This document shows, one piece after another, positions 1 through 6,802 of a DNA stretch of 10,000 bases (positions within the stretch are counted from its first letter, which is position 1; each line of letters begins with the position of its first letter). This DNA comes from Anaerolinea sp. (GTDB taxonomy: Bacteria > Chloroflexota > Anaerolineae > Anaerolineales > Anaerolineaceae). Made by a program: the position numbers and the translations under genes. A model generated the notes under the pieces. That model saw only the letters and a list, made by a program, of their open reading frames with translations. It was not told the DNA's origin and did no database searches. Where the stretch lies: the NCBI GenBank assembly GCA_020216845.1, contig JAIWNK010000113.1, positions 1 through 10,000 on the forward strand, written 5' to 3'.

Positions 1-666
1 CCCTGCGCCCCCATCGCCCAACCCAAGATACAAAAAGCCATCCGGGCCAAATGCCAACCCACCACCGTTATGATTGGCATACGGCTGATCCACGCGCAGC
101 AACACCTGTTCGCTCTGAGCATCGGCCGTGCGCCCATCCGCAGCAGCCCGAAACTGCGCAATCACCGTGTTGCCTCTGCGGTCAGTATAGTTAACATAAA
201 ACAAGCGGTTGTTGGCATAATCGGGGTGTAGAGCAATCCCCAACAAGCCCTGCTCTGACCCGCCCGTAGAAACTTTGCGGCTCAGATCCAAAAAAGGTGT
301 TGGCCCGGGCTGCCCATCCACCAGCCAACGAATCCGCCCGCCTTGCTCCACCACCAACAACGCGCTGCCGTCGCCGAACGGATCCACCAAATCCAGCGGA
401 CGTTCAAAGCCCTGCCCGACCACTCGCCAAAGGTAAGCCTGCGCATCCGGCAGACGGGTAACCGAAGCAGCTGTAGGGGTTGCCGCGGGGAAAGTTGGGG
501 AGGGCAACACTGTCACCGCCTGCGAAGGCGCACCCGCAAGAGCGGTTGGCGAACTTGTCGCCGAGGGCAAAACCGGCGCCGAAGTCGTCGTTGGCGCCAG
601 CGTTGCCGGCGCAGCACAGCCCACCAACAGCAAAACAAAAATTAGCACCATCCGTTGCAAGGTCAA
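1..666 (-). CDS. PQQ-dependent aldose sugar dehydrogenase, lipoprotein (C-terminus outside window)
   Basis: The 222 visible codons match the start of the glucose/sorbosone dehydrogenase family, six-bladed beta-propeller enzymes that oxidise aldose sugars outside the membrane using pyrroloquinoline quinone. Family signatures seen are E-Q-G-L-L-G-I-A-L-H-P (residues 138-148) and N-H-N-G-G-G-L-A-F-G-P-D-G (198-210); His199 is in the position of the family's catalytic base. Residues 1-17 form a lipoprotein signal with lipobox L-V-G-C (Cys17), followed to about residue 65 by a Thr/Pro/Ala/Ser-rich linker. I chose the TTG start at 666 because a strong AAGGAG lies 6 nt upstream; an in-frame TTG at 660 would be too far from it. 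The frame is open to base 1, so the rest of the propeller is missing only because the window ends. It follows the DUF1232-like gene by 39 bp and probably shares its promoter. Family is secure; sugar substrate is unknown. Confidence 0.9.
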   Translation of the reverse strand, partial: MTLQRMVLIFVLLLVGCAAPATLAPTTTSAPVLPSATSSPTALAGAPSQAVTVLPSPTFPAATPTAASVTRLPDAQAYLWRVVGQGFERPLDLVDPFGDGSALLVVEQGGRIRWLVDGQPGPTPFLDLSRKVSTGGSEQGLLGIALHPDYANNRLFYVNYTDRRGNTVIAQFRAAADGRTADAQSEQVLLRVDQPYANHNGGGLAFGPDGFLYLGLGDGGAG

Positions 667-672
667 TTTCAG

Positions 673-678
673 CTCCTT
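673..678 (-). promoter_or_regulatory. Ribosome binding site deciding a TTG start
   Basis: AAGGAG on the minus strand, 6 nt before the TTG at 666-664. It favours this non-ATG start for the sugar dehydrogenase lipoprotein over the TTG two codons downstream and over the ATG five codons downstream. Confidence 0.7.
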
Positions 679-686
679 CAAACCAT

Positions 687-705
687 GCAGCGGATGATCC
701 GCTGC
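687..705 (-). repeat. 19-bp perfect palindrome between two genes
   Basis: Nine-base arms GCAGCGGAT and ATCCGCTGC flank a single central base. The palindrome begins directly after the stop codon of the DUF1232-like gene and ends 20 bp before the dehydrogenase start. In RNA it would fold into a 7-bp stem with a 5-nt loop. No T-run follows on either strand, so it is not a typical intrinsic terminator. It could be an RNA-stabilising hairpin in a bicistronic message or a protein-binding site. Confidence 0.6.
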
Positions 706-1083
706 TCAGGATTTTGGCGGCTGATTCACGTCGTAAAATTCACCTTCCAACACTTCTCCCGTTGAGGGCGGCTGCTGTGACATTGCCTCCGGTGGCTTAA
801 CCGGCGGATTTTGGGGCTGCAACTGTGCCATGTGTTCCTGCACCACCTCGGGTGGGCAAAGCTCAACGAAAAAAGTAGTCGCCAGCCAAATAATCAAGGC
901 ATCATCAACCGGCCCCGGCAACAAATCGGGGAAGAAAAGATACACCACACTACCGATCGGCAAAAGTTTTACAAACGGATTGACGCGCGAATCAGCCAGC
1001 AGACGCAGCACCAGGCGGATGCGTAGGCCCAAGCCTTCCAGCAAACCGGCCTGTGGGAATTTGATTGGCGAACGAGATGACAT
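706..1083 (-). CDS. Small DUF1232 (YkvA-like) membrane-associated protein
   Basis: This 125-residue protein has a DUF1232-like core at about residues 22-68: a helix with R-L-V-L-R-L-L-A-D, then N-P-F-V-K-L-L-P, a hydrophobic stretch ending V-V-Y-L-F-F-P-D-L-L-P-G-P-V-D-D-A, and a further hydrophobic segment. The P-D-L-L-P-x-x-x-D-D pattern is the family hallmark. The family is widespread and poorly characterised, so no reaction can be given. The tail (about 86-125) is Pro/Gln-rich and ends with an acidic E-G-E-F-Y-D-V patch. I chose the ATG at 1083, which has GGAGG 5 nt upstream; an upstream TTG at 1095 overlaps that ribosome binding site. The gene has its own promoter just upstream and is followed 39 bp later by the PQQ dehydrogenase gene. 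It is probably unrelated in function to the glycan operon. Confidence 0.72.
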   Translation of the reverse strand: MSSRSPIKFPQAGLLEGLGLRIRLVLRLLADSRVNPFVKLLPIGSVVYLFFPDLLPGPVDDALIIWLATTFFVELCPPEVVQEHMAQLQPQNPPVKPPEAMSQQPPSTGEVLEGEFYDVNQPPKS

Positions 1084-1103
1084 GAAAGCCTCCAATCACA
1101 AAC

Positions 1104-1133
1104 ATTATAGTCATCTCTTAATACGTAAATCAA
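1104..1133 (-). promoter_or_regulatory. Sigma70-type promoter for the DUF1232-dehydrogenase unit
   Basis: On the minus strand a perfect -10 box TATAAT (1109-1104) is preceded, after an 18-bp spacer, by TTGATT (1133-1128), which matches the -35 consensus at four of six positions. Transcription would start near 1097, about 14 nt before the ATG at 1083, leaving a short leader containing GGAGG. It sits 50 bp beyond the stop of the upstream GH43 gene, separating this unit from the glycan operon. An AACGTT core at 1140-1145 just upstream faintly resembles a LacI-type operator centre, but this is weak. Confidence 0.72.
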
Positions 1134-1182
1134 GCCCCAAACGTTGCAAGATGATACAAATTGATAGTGGAGAAAAGAGCCT

Positions 1183-2115
1183 CTACAAAACCTGCGGGGT
1201 ATGCGTGGGACCCTCAACAAACAAGCTGCCATCTGCGTCAAAGCCCATGCGATCCATACAAACCTGCCGATCACCACCAGGATTTTGCGGGTCGGTATGA
1301 ACGTGATAGACAATCAGCAAAGTCTTGCCATCCGGCGCAACCGTCACCGAATGATGCCCAGGGCCAGAAATCTCAGGAAAATCGGAGGCCAGCACAGGGT
1401 TACCGGCAGCCTTGCGAAAAGGGCCCATGGGCCTTTCTGAAACTGCATACCCAATCGCATATTCACGACTGGCATAGAAATTGGCAGAATACATCAAATA
1501 GTAAAGCCCTTTGTGCTTGAGCACAAACGGCCCCTCATTCCAGCGCCAGGCATCCCCCGACCGAATCTCCCACTCCTGTTCAGGCCGAGCCACCAAAACC
1601 GGCTCACTGACAAAGGAAATCAGGTCATCCGCCAAACCCGCCACGTAGAGATGGCTTTCATGTCGTCCATCAACCACATTTTCACTGCAATCGCGCGAGT
1701 AGTAGAAATATTTCTTGCCATCTTCATCAAAAAAAACATGCCCATCAATTGCAGCATAGCCAAAATCAAACATCGGACGATTGAAAAGATCCACAAATGG
1801 CCCAAGTGGCGAATCCGCCACGGCCACCCCGATCCGCAAACTGCCATTTTTTGCCCAGCGTGCGCTGTAATGCATCCAATACTTGCCTTGATATTCAACC
1901 ACCTCCGGCGCCCAAAAATCGGCTTGCCCCCAAGAATCGGCCCGGCGTTGGTACACATAACCGACCTCCTGCCAGTCAATCAAATTGGTAGAAGTCCAGG
2001 CCAAGAAGCCATCCGGCGCCGAGGTGGCATAACAATAATACCGGTCTTTCACACGTAAGACAAACGGGTCGCCAATGTGCCGAATGGGCAACGGATTTTG
2101 ATAGCGTAGTGTCAT
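1183..2115 (-). CDS. Cytoplasmic glycoside hydrolase family 43 enzyme
   Basis: This 310-residue five-bladed beta-propeller hydrolase lacks a signal peptide, so it should act in the cytoplasm on imported oligosaccharides. The three GH43 acidic residues are visible: Asp16 in G-D-P-F-V (general base), Asp124 in A-I-D-G-H (pKa modulator) and Glu194 in W-N-E-G-P (general acid). W-A-P-E (68-71) and G-P-G-H (251-254), with a late H-V-H (271-273), are further family motifs. GH43 members include arabinofuranosidases, arabinanases and xylosidases; I cannot choose among them. The ATG at 2115 overlaps the GH2 stop codon in a 4-bp ATGA and has GGAGG 4 nt upstream; an upstream in-frame start at 2163 would run into GH2. 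It is the last gene of the operon and is a paralogue of the exported GH43 at 4897-5925. No terminator is visible after it. Confidence 0.92.
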   Translation of the reverse strand: MTLRYQNPLPIRHIGDPFVLRVKDRYYCYATSAPDGFLAWTSTNLIDWQEVGYVYQRRADSWGQADFWAPEVVEYQGKYWMHYSARWAKNGSLRIGVAVADSPLGPFVDLFNRPMFDFGYAAIDGHVFFDEDGKKYFYYSRDCSENVVDGRHESHLYVAGLADDLISFVSEPVLVARPEQEWEIRSGDAWRWNEGPFVLKHKGLYYLMYSANFYASREYAIGYAVSERPMGPFRKAAGNPVLASDFPEISGPGHHSVTVAPDGKTLLIVYHVHTDPQNPGGDRQVCMDRMGFDADGSLFVEGPTHTPQVL

Positions 2116-4796
2116 CTTTCCTCCGATTCTTGAATCAAATCCAGCAACTCCTTGAAAATCCATGTGGCCAAGGGATTGGTTTGCAGATGTTGTTGCAAAC
2201 GGAATGTAGAAATCAACACCTGACCACGGCCCAAGCGCTTTCGGGCGATTGTTGCAGTGGGTTTATGCAACCAACCGACCAACAGGCCAGCATATACCTG
2301 TTGGGCAAACTCATATGCCGCAAACCCGCGGATCACATGTTCGGGCGTCAAGCCGGCAAAAGCAAAGTCTACAACGGAGCGGGTGGGAATGTCAGTCAAA
2401 CGATGCCAGCCCAAGCTGCTGACCCAATCTCCCTGCCAGGGCGAGCCAGCACGAGGCACAATTTGCACTCCAGGCAAAACCGCCTGAAGGGCATCCTCTC
2501 GCTCTGCCAGGAAGAGCACCTTTCCGCCCTGCAAGATGAACTCTCGGCAAGCATCATCCAGGGTCGTGACAACAGCCAACCTGGCCTCTGATAGCCGAGC
2601 AGTCAGAGGAAGCCCCATGGCTTCAACCACATCCGCCAGGTCAGGGGCATACACAGGCCCTGTCTTGAGCGTTAAGTGAACCCCTGGCACAAACAGCAGT
2701 TCCTGCTCCGTGCTAGCAATGGTTTGATTGTCGCGCATCAGCCGAAGGCTCAACTTTGCCCGGGTTGGCTGCGAAACCTCAGGGGCTTTAAAAACGACCT
2801 CGCCCAATGCGTTTACCGCATAGCGCACAAGCGACTGCGCTGGAAGCACCTGCCCGTCAACAAGCAATTGCTCACAGCGCAACTGCCATTCCAACACAGC
2901 TCCGGTCACTTCACGTTGTGAATAATGCGAAAACAGAACCGGCATTGTGCATGTTTCACCGCAGCCAATTGCCAGGCGCTCCCAAACAGGGATGAGCATG
3001 TCATCGGCGTTTACCGCTGCAAATCGCTCAAAGTATATTTTGGGGGCACGTAGCATATCCAGCAAGCCATTACATTCCCAATGTACATCGGTTAACTCGG
3101 TGATGACGTAGCCCTGAATGCTATTGTGCCGCCGAATTTGTTCAATCTCATACTTCATGGCGGCAAATTGCAATTCTTGACTGACAGCGGCCAATTCCTG
3201 CAAAGAAGCAAAGACGCGATCCAACCCATATTGCCTGAAGCGCGCCTGAACGCCATGCGGATATACGACTCCATCGCCCCAATCCAGGCCAGTCTCAAAC
3301 CACCAGGGTTCGCCACCATAACCGGCCAACAATGCATCCACATTCGGCAGGCCCCAATTGCCAAACTCTGAAACCAACAAAGGTTCATCGCCGCGTCGGC
3401 GCACCTCCGGCGCAGGCAGTCGAGGAGCAGCCAACCAGGGGGCGCGCTGATATTCTCTCCAGGCTGCCGCGTTGTCGTAATCACAGGCATAGCTCCACCA
3501 GGGACGCTTGGCAAATTCGGCCACCCAATCACGCCATTGAATGTGATGGTCAGGCATGGCAAAGTACATGTGATACTCATCCAGATCGCTGACGACATTG
3601 AAATTGCCCCAACAGGCCGAATTTCCAGATACAAGCCGGGTTGGATCAAGCTCCTTGACGAAATCATACATCTCAGCCATCCAGGCGCGGTGCTCCGGGT
3701 TGCTCACATCTACCCCCCAAGCCTCGTTAATAATCGTCCAAATGGCAATCGAAGGATGATTGCCATCGCGTTCCACAATTCCTGCCAGGGTCTGACGCGC
3801 CCGTTGGCTGGATCGTTCGCTTAACAAAATATGATTGGGCAATTCCGTCCAAATAAGCAAACCGATTTTATCCGCCGCAGCATAGTAGCGCGGGTCTGCA
3901 ACCTTGATATGGATGCGCAGGCTGTTCAACCCCAATGCCTTGGCCTGCCGAAATTGCGCCTCAATGTATTCCTGCGAGGGCGGAGTGCAAATCAGCTCAG
4001 GATAATAATCCTGGTCAAGGGCGGCGCGCAGATAAAAAGGCTGCCCATTCAACAAAATTTGTCCATTGCGCGCTTCAATATGTCGAAAACCAAAGGTCTC
4101 ACACAACACATCATCGCCGCAACAAACCTGCAAGGTATACAAATTGGGCATTTCTGGCGACCAGCATTGCGGCGACTCAACCCGCATGGAAAAATGCTCT
4201 GTCTGCGTTTGCGTCTGCGCCACACAACGGCCATCCGGCGCAAAAATTTCTGCTTCAAGCACTCCCTGCAAAGCCGAGCTCAAGCGCACATCCACCCTCA
4301 CCTCTTCGTCAACAGTGCGAATTTTGACATGCTGAATATGCTGAGCCGGGCGGTTTTCAAGCCAAACGGATTGCCAAATGCCAGAAAGCATTCCATACCA
4401 GGATTGTTTGCCATGCGGAATTTCGGCAAAAATTTCCGGGGGGTCCTCCACCCGAACGCGGATTGTATTCGTCCCCTCGTGAATGGCCGCGCTGATATCG
4501 AATTCAAAGGGCAGGTAGCCACCCTCATGCCGCCCCATCCAAAAGCCATTCACCCACACCTCAGCGAAATAATCCACTGCGCCAAACCCCAAGATCGTCA
4601 CGCGTCCTGGCATCAGCCAGGAAGCCGGAAGATCAAATTGGCGCTGATACCAGGCCGTGCCAGTGTGTTCACGAAAGCGCGCATCGGCCTGCCAGGGAGA
4701 AGGTACAGCAATCAACGATTCTTGAACAAGATCCAATTGAGCGGATGGACAAAATGACCACAAGCCATCCAAAGAAATGCGCCTGCGAGGTAACAA
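2112..4796 (-). CDS. Cytoplasmic glycoside hydrolase family 2 enzyme (beta-galactosidase/beta-glucuronidase-like)
   Basis: This 894-residue protein has the GH2 layout: an N-terminal sugar-binding jelly roll (about 5-155, with R-I-S-L-D-G-L-W and V-W-V-N-G), an immunoglobulin-like domain (about 155-245), a TIM barrel (about 245-595), a further beta-sandwich, and a C-terminal alpha/beta domain (about 705-885). The catalytic pair is present: acid/base Glu358 in I-I-N-E-A-W-G and nucleophile Glu477 in L-V-S-E-F-G. With no signal peptide it should work in the cytoplasm on imported oligosaccharides. I place the start at TTG 4796 because AAGGAGGT lies 4 nt upstream; the longer TTG start at 4838 has no such signal. 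The stop overlaps the next GH43 start by 4 bp. The family includes beta-galactosidases, beta-glucuronidases, arabinopyranosidases and others, so the substrate is open. Confidence 0.92.
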   Translation of the reverse strand: MLPRRRISLDGLWSFCPSAQLDLVQESLIAVPSPWQADARFREHTGTAWYQRQFDLPASWLMPGRVTILGFGAVDYFAEVWVNGFWMGRHEGGYLPFEFDISAAIHEGTNTIRVRVEDPPEIFAEIPHGKQSWYGMLSGIWQSVWLENRPAQHIQHVKIRTVDEEVRVDVRLSSALQGVLEAEIFAPDGRCVAQTQTQTEHFSMRVESPQCWSPEMPNLYTLQVCCGDDVLCETFGFRHIEARNGQILLNGQPFYLRAALDQDYYPELICTPPSQEYIEAQFRQAKALGLNSLRIHIKVADPRYYAAADKIGLLIWTELPNHILLSERSSQRARQTLAGIVERDGNHPSIAIWTIINEAWGVDVSNPEHRAWMAEMYDFVKELDPTRLVSGNSACWGNFNVVSDLDEYHMYFAMPDHHIQWRDWVAEFAKRPWWSYACDYDNAAAWREYQRAPWLAAPRLPAPEVRRRGDEPLLVSEFGNWGLPNVDALLAGYGGEPWWFETGLDWGDGVVYPHGVQARFRQYGLDRVFASLQELAAVSQELQFAAMKYEIEQIRRHNSIQGYVITELTDVHWECNGLLDMLRAPKIYFERFAAVNADDMLIPVWERLAIGCGETCTMPVLFSHYSQREVTGAVLEWQLRCEQLLVDGQVLPAQSLVRYAVNALGEVVFKAPEVSQPTRAKLSLRLMRDNQTIASTEQELLFVPGVHLTLKTGPVYAPDLADVVEAMGLPLTARLSEARLAVVTTLDDACREFILQGGKVLFLAEREDALQAVLPGVQIVPRAGSPWQGDWVSSLGWHRLTDIPTRSVVDFAFAGLTPEHVIRGFAAYEFAQQVYAGLLVGWLHKPTATIARKRLGRGQVLISTFRLQQHLQTNPLATWIFKELLDLIQESEER

Positions 4797-4800
4797 GGGA

Positions 4801-4808
4801 ACCTCCTT
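4801..4808 (-). promoter_or_regulatory. Strong ribosome binding site deciding the GH2 TTG start
   Basis: AAGGAGGT on the minus strand, a near-complete match to the 16S rRNA tail, lies 4 nt before TTG 4796-4794. It lies inside any longer reading from TTG 4838, which argues that the shorter protein is the real one. Confidence 0.75.
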
Positions 4809-4896
4809 GAAAAACGATTCTCGGTCAAACCGCCCCAACTCAGCAATCTTTTGGAGCGTTGTAGCACAATCTCACAAACTGCTGACATTGCAACAC

Positions 4897-5925
4897 CTAA
4901 GGCAAGATTGGGATCGGCTGCTCAGCGGTCGTTGGCCCGCGCACCACCGGCTTTCCGTCCACCCAGTCGAGGCGGTCCAGCCACAACAAGCGCCGATCCC
5001 CGCGACGACTGCCCGAAACCACCTCCCAGGCATGATAGAAAATCCACGTCTGATCTCCCACTTGCAGCAACGCCTGATGACCAGGCCCAATGACCATAGC
5101 TTGCTTATTTTGCAAGTCGCTTGCCAAAATGGGGTTTTCGGCTGCTTTTTGGCAAGGCCCCTTCGGCGAGCTGCAAACCGCATAGCCAACAGCGTATTGA
5201 TGGCTTGCATAATCGTTCGCCGAATAGAACAAGTAATACGTTCCATCGTGCAGGAACATCGTCGGCGCCTCAATGACGTGTCCTTCCCAAAGTGCATCAT
5301 TGCGCAGCAATGCAATTGGCTCCCCGATGACACTTAAGCCATCCGGCGCAAGCTCCTGCACGTAAATATACGTCGCCAGGTTGCAACAATTGCCATCGTT
5401 TTTATAATACAGGTACCGTTTGCCATCCGCATCGAGAAAAGGACTGGCGTCAATCGTACCGCCCAAACTGGCCTGGCAAACAAGCGGGGCAGAGTTGCTA
5501 TCCTTAAACTTGCCTTCTGGTGAATCACTAAGCGCCACACCGACACATTGCTTATCCGTTTGTTTGTCGCGCGCAGTATAGTACAGCACAAATTTTTCAC
5601 CGATCTGCATCACCTCGGGTGCCCAAACGAAACCACCCGTCAATTTGGCCCATTTGGGCAACGCCGGCATGGCATCTGGCAAGTTTTGCCACTTGACCAA
5701 ATCCGTTGAACGTGCCAGTGCAATGTTTTTGCTGGCGCTGTTAGTAGCGTAGACATAAAAATCATCACCAACTTGCAAAACAAACGGGTCTGCGAAAGAA
5801 TCTTTCAATACCGGGTTTTGAAACCTTAAATCGGGCGCAGGTTCAGCCACCCCACTCGATTGAGCACAGGCTGAAAAAAACAGCAAGAAAACAAACAACC
5901 ATACCCCGCGTTCAAACAGTTTCAT
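4897..5925 (-). CDS. Exported glycoside hydrolase family 43 lipoprotein
   Basis: This 342-residue protein starts with a lipoprotein signal (hydrophobic residues 8-17, lipobox F-S-A-C, Cys20) and a short linker, so it should be anchored on the outer face of the membrane. The GH43 catalytic acids are present: Asp46 in A-D-P-F-V (base), Asp159 in I-D-A-S-P-F (pKa modulator) and Glu219 in I-E-A-P-T-M-F (acid). W-A-P-E-V (101-105) and G-P-G-H (280-283) also match the family, with His298 likely near the propeller centre. The ATG at 5925 overlaps the permease stop in an ATGA; GAAGGG sits too close to be a good ribosome binding site, so translation is probably coupled. An upstream in-frame start at 6120 would only read through the permease gene. 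It probably cuts arabinose- or xylose-bearing glycan before uptake. It has six cysteines beyond Cys20, against three in its cytoplasmic paralogue. Confidence 0.92.
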   Translation of the reverse strand: MKLFERGVWLFVFLLFFSACAQSSGVAEPAPDLRFQNPVLKDSFADPFVLQVGDDFYVYATNSASKNIALARSTDLVKWQNLPDAMPALPKWAKLTGGFVWAPEVMQIGEKFVLYYTARDKQTDKQCVGVALSDSPEGKFKDSNSAPLVCQASLGGTIDASPFLDADGKRYLYYKNDGNCCNLATYIYVQELAPDGLSVIGEPIALLRNDALWEGHVIEAPTMFLHDGTYYLFYSANDYASHQYAVGYAVCSSPKGPCQKAAENPILASDLQNKQAMVIGPGHQALLQVGDQTWIFYHAWEVVSGSRRGDRRLLWLDRLDWVDGKPVVRGPTTAEQPIPILP

Positions 5926-6791
5926 CCCTTCAACCCCGTCCTCGCCACACTTTGCACAATGTAGCGTTGCAAGAAAATGTACAGCACCAAAACCGGCAGA
6001 GCAACGATCACCGCCCCAGCCATCATCAGGCCATATTCGGACGTATAAGCCCCCTGCAAAGTGCGCAGCCCCGGCTGCAAAGTTTGCACCGCCCGATCTT
6101 TCAGCACCAGCAAAGCCCACAAAAAGTCATTCCAACTGGCCAGGAACTCCATCACAGCCAGTGTTGCCAGGGCGGGCTTTGCCAGGGGAATGGCAATTTG
6201 GAAAAAGATTTGAAGGCGGGTTGCCCCATCCATGGCAGCTGCCTCTTCCAATTCTTTGGGCAGGCTTTCAAAAAACTGCCGCATGAAATAAACACCAAAC
6301 ACACTTGCCAGGGCCGGGATGATGACCCCGCTGAATTTATTCAACATCCCCAGTTTGGCAACCGTAATAAAGTTTGGCACCAGGAACATCACCCCAGGCA
6401 AAAACAGGGTTGCTATCAACAAGCCAAAGATTTGCTTTCGCCCCGGAAATTCCATTCGGGCGTAGGCATACCCGGCAAGCGAATCGATGATTAGCTTGAG
6501 CACCGTTGTAACCGATGCAACAAACAAGCTATTCAAAAACCATCGTCCAATCGGCGTGGCCGGATTATCCAAAATTTTGGTGTAATTCTCCAGCGTAATG
6601 ACTTTGGGAATCCAGTAAATTTCCTTGGTAAATAGTTGCGACTTGAGCTTAAACGAGGTTGAAAACATCCAAAGCAAAGGGATGATCACAATCAGCGCAA
6701 CCACACTTAAGATCAAGTAAATGGAGATGCGTCTGAACCATTTTCGAGCACGGTGACGAGTGAGCAAATGGGAAGAAAAGTTGGTAGACAT
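5922..6791 (-). CDS. Carbohydrate ABC transporter permease (MalG/UgpE-like)
   Basis: This 289-residue inner-membrane protein has about six hydrophobic segments, beginning with residues 24-45 and ending near 255-278. The cytoplasmic loop that docks on the ATPase (EAA motif) is at 183-203: E-E-A-A-A-M-D-G-A followed by I-P-L-A-K-P. The short cytoplasmic tail ending G-L-K-G is typical of the MalG/LacG/UgpE group of the carbohydrate uptake transporter-1 family. It pairs with the permease gene at 6803-7717 to form the channel. Start ATG 6791 has AAGGA 8 nt upstream, and that signal overlaps the stop codon of the previous permease (TAAGGA), with 11 bp between the genes. Its stop codon overlaps the exported GH43 start by 4 bp. 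The sugar cannot be deduced from the permease. Confidence 0.95.
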   Translation of the reverse strand: MSTNFSSHLLTRHRARKWFRRISIYLILSVVALIVIIPLLWMFSTSFKLKSQLFTKEIYWIPKVITLENYTKILDNPATPIGRWFLNSLFVASVTTVLKLIIDSLAGYAYARMEFPGRKQIFGLLIATLFLPGVMFLVPNFITVAKLGMLNKFSGVIIPALASVFGVYFMRQFFESLPKELEEAAAMDGATRLQIFFQIAIPLAKPALATLAVMEFLASWNDFLWALLVLKDRAVQTLQPGLRTLQGAYTSEYGLMMAGAVIVALPVLVLYIFLQRYIVQSVARTGLKG

Positions 6792-6802
6792 GAGATCAAT
6801 CC

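Noticed and set aside
1134..1182. Terminator after the last glycan-operon gene
   Set aside because: A CTCTTTTCTCC stretch follows the stop on the minus strand, but only a loop-less four-base inverted repeat precedes it, so no real hairpin can form.
1513..2058. 181-codon plus-strand open frame
   Set aside because: It is antisense to the cytoplasmic GH43 gene, which retains all three catalytic acids; no family resemblance is seen in the plus-strand product.
3831..4757. 308-codon plus-strand open frame
   Set aside because: It lies wholly opposite the GH2 gene, whose catalytic motifs and domain order are clear. The translated product has no recognisable domain and reflects codon bias of the minus-strand gene.
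4797..4838. Longer GH2 start at TTG 4838
   Set aside because: No ribosome binding site precedes it, and the strong AAGGAGGT at 4801-4808 lies within the extension, pointing to the TTG at 4796.
4777..5337. 186-codon plus-strand open frame spanning the GH43-GH2 gap
   Set aside because: It mostly mirrors the exported GH43 gene and the start of GH2; there is no good ribosome binding site and no recognisable domain.
5926..6120. 65-residue N-terminal extension of the exported GH43
   Set aside because: It overlaps the second permease in another frame and would bury the lipoprotein signal that begins at ATG 5925.
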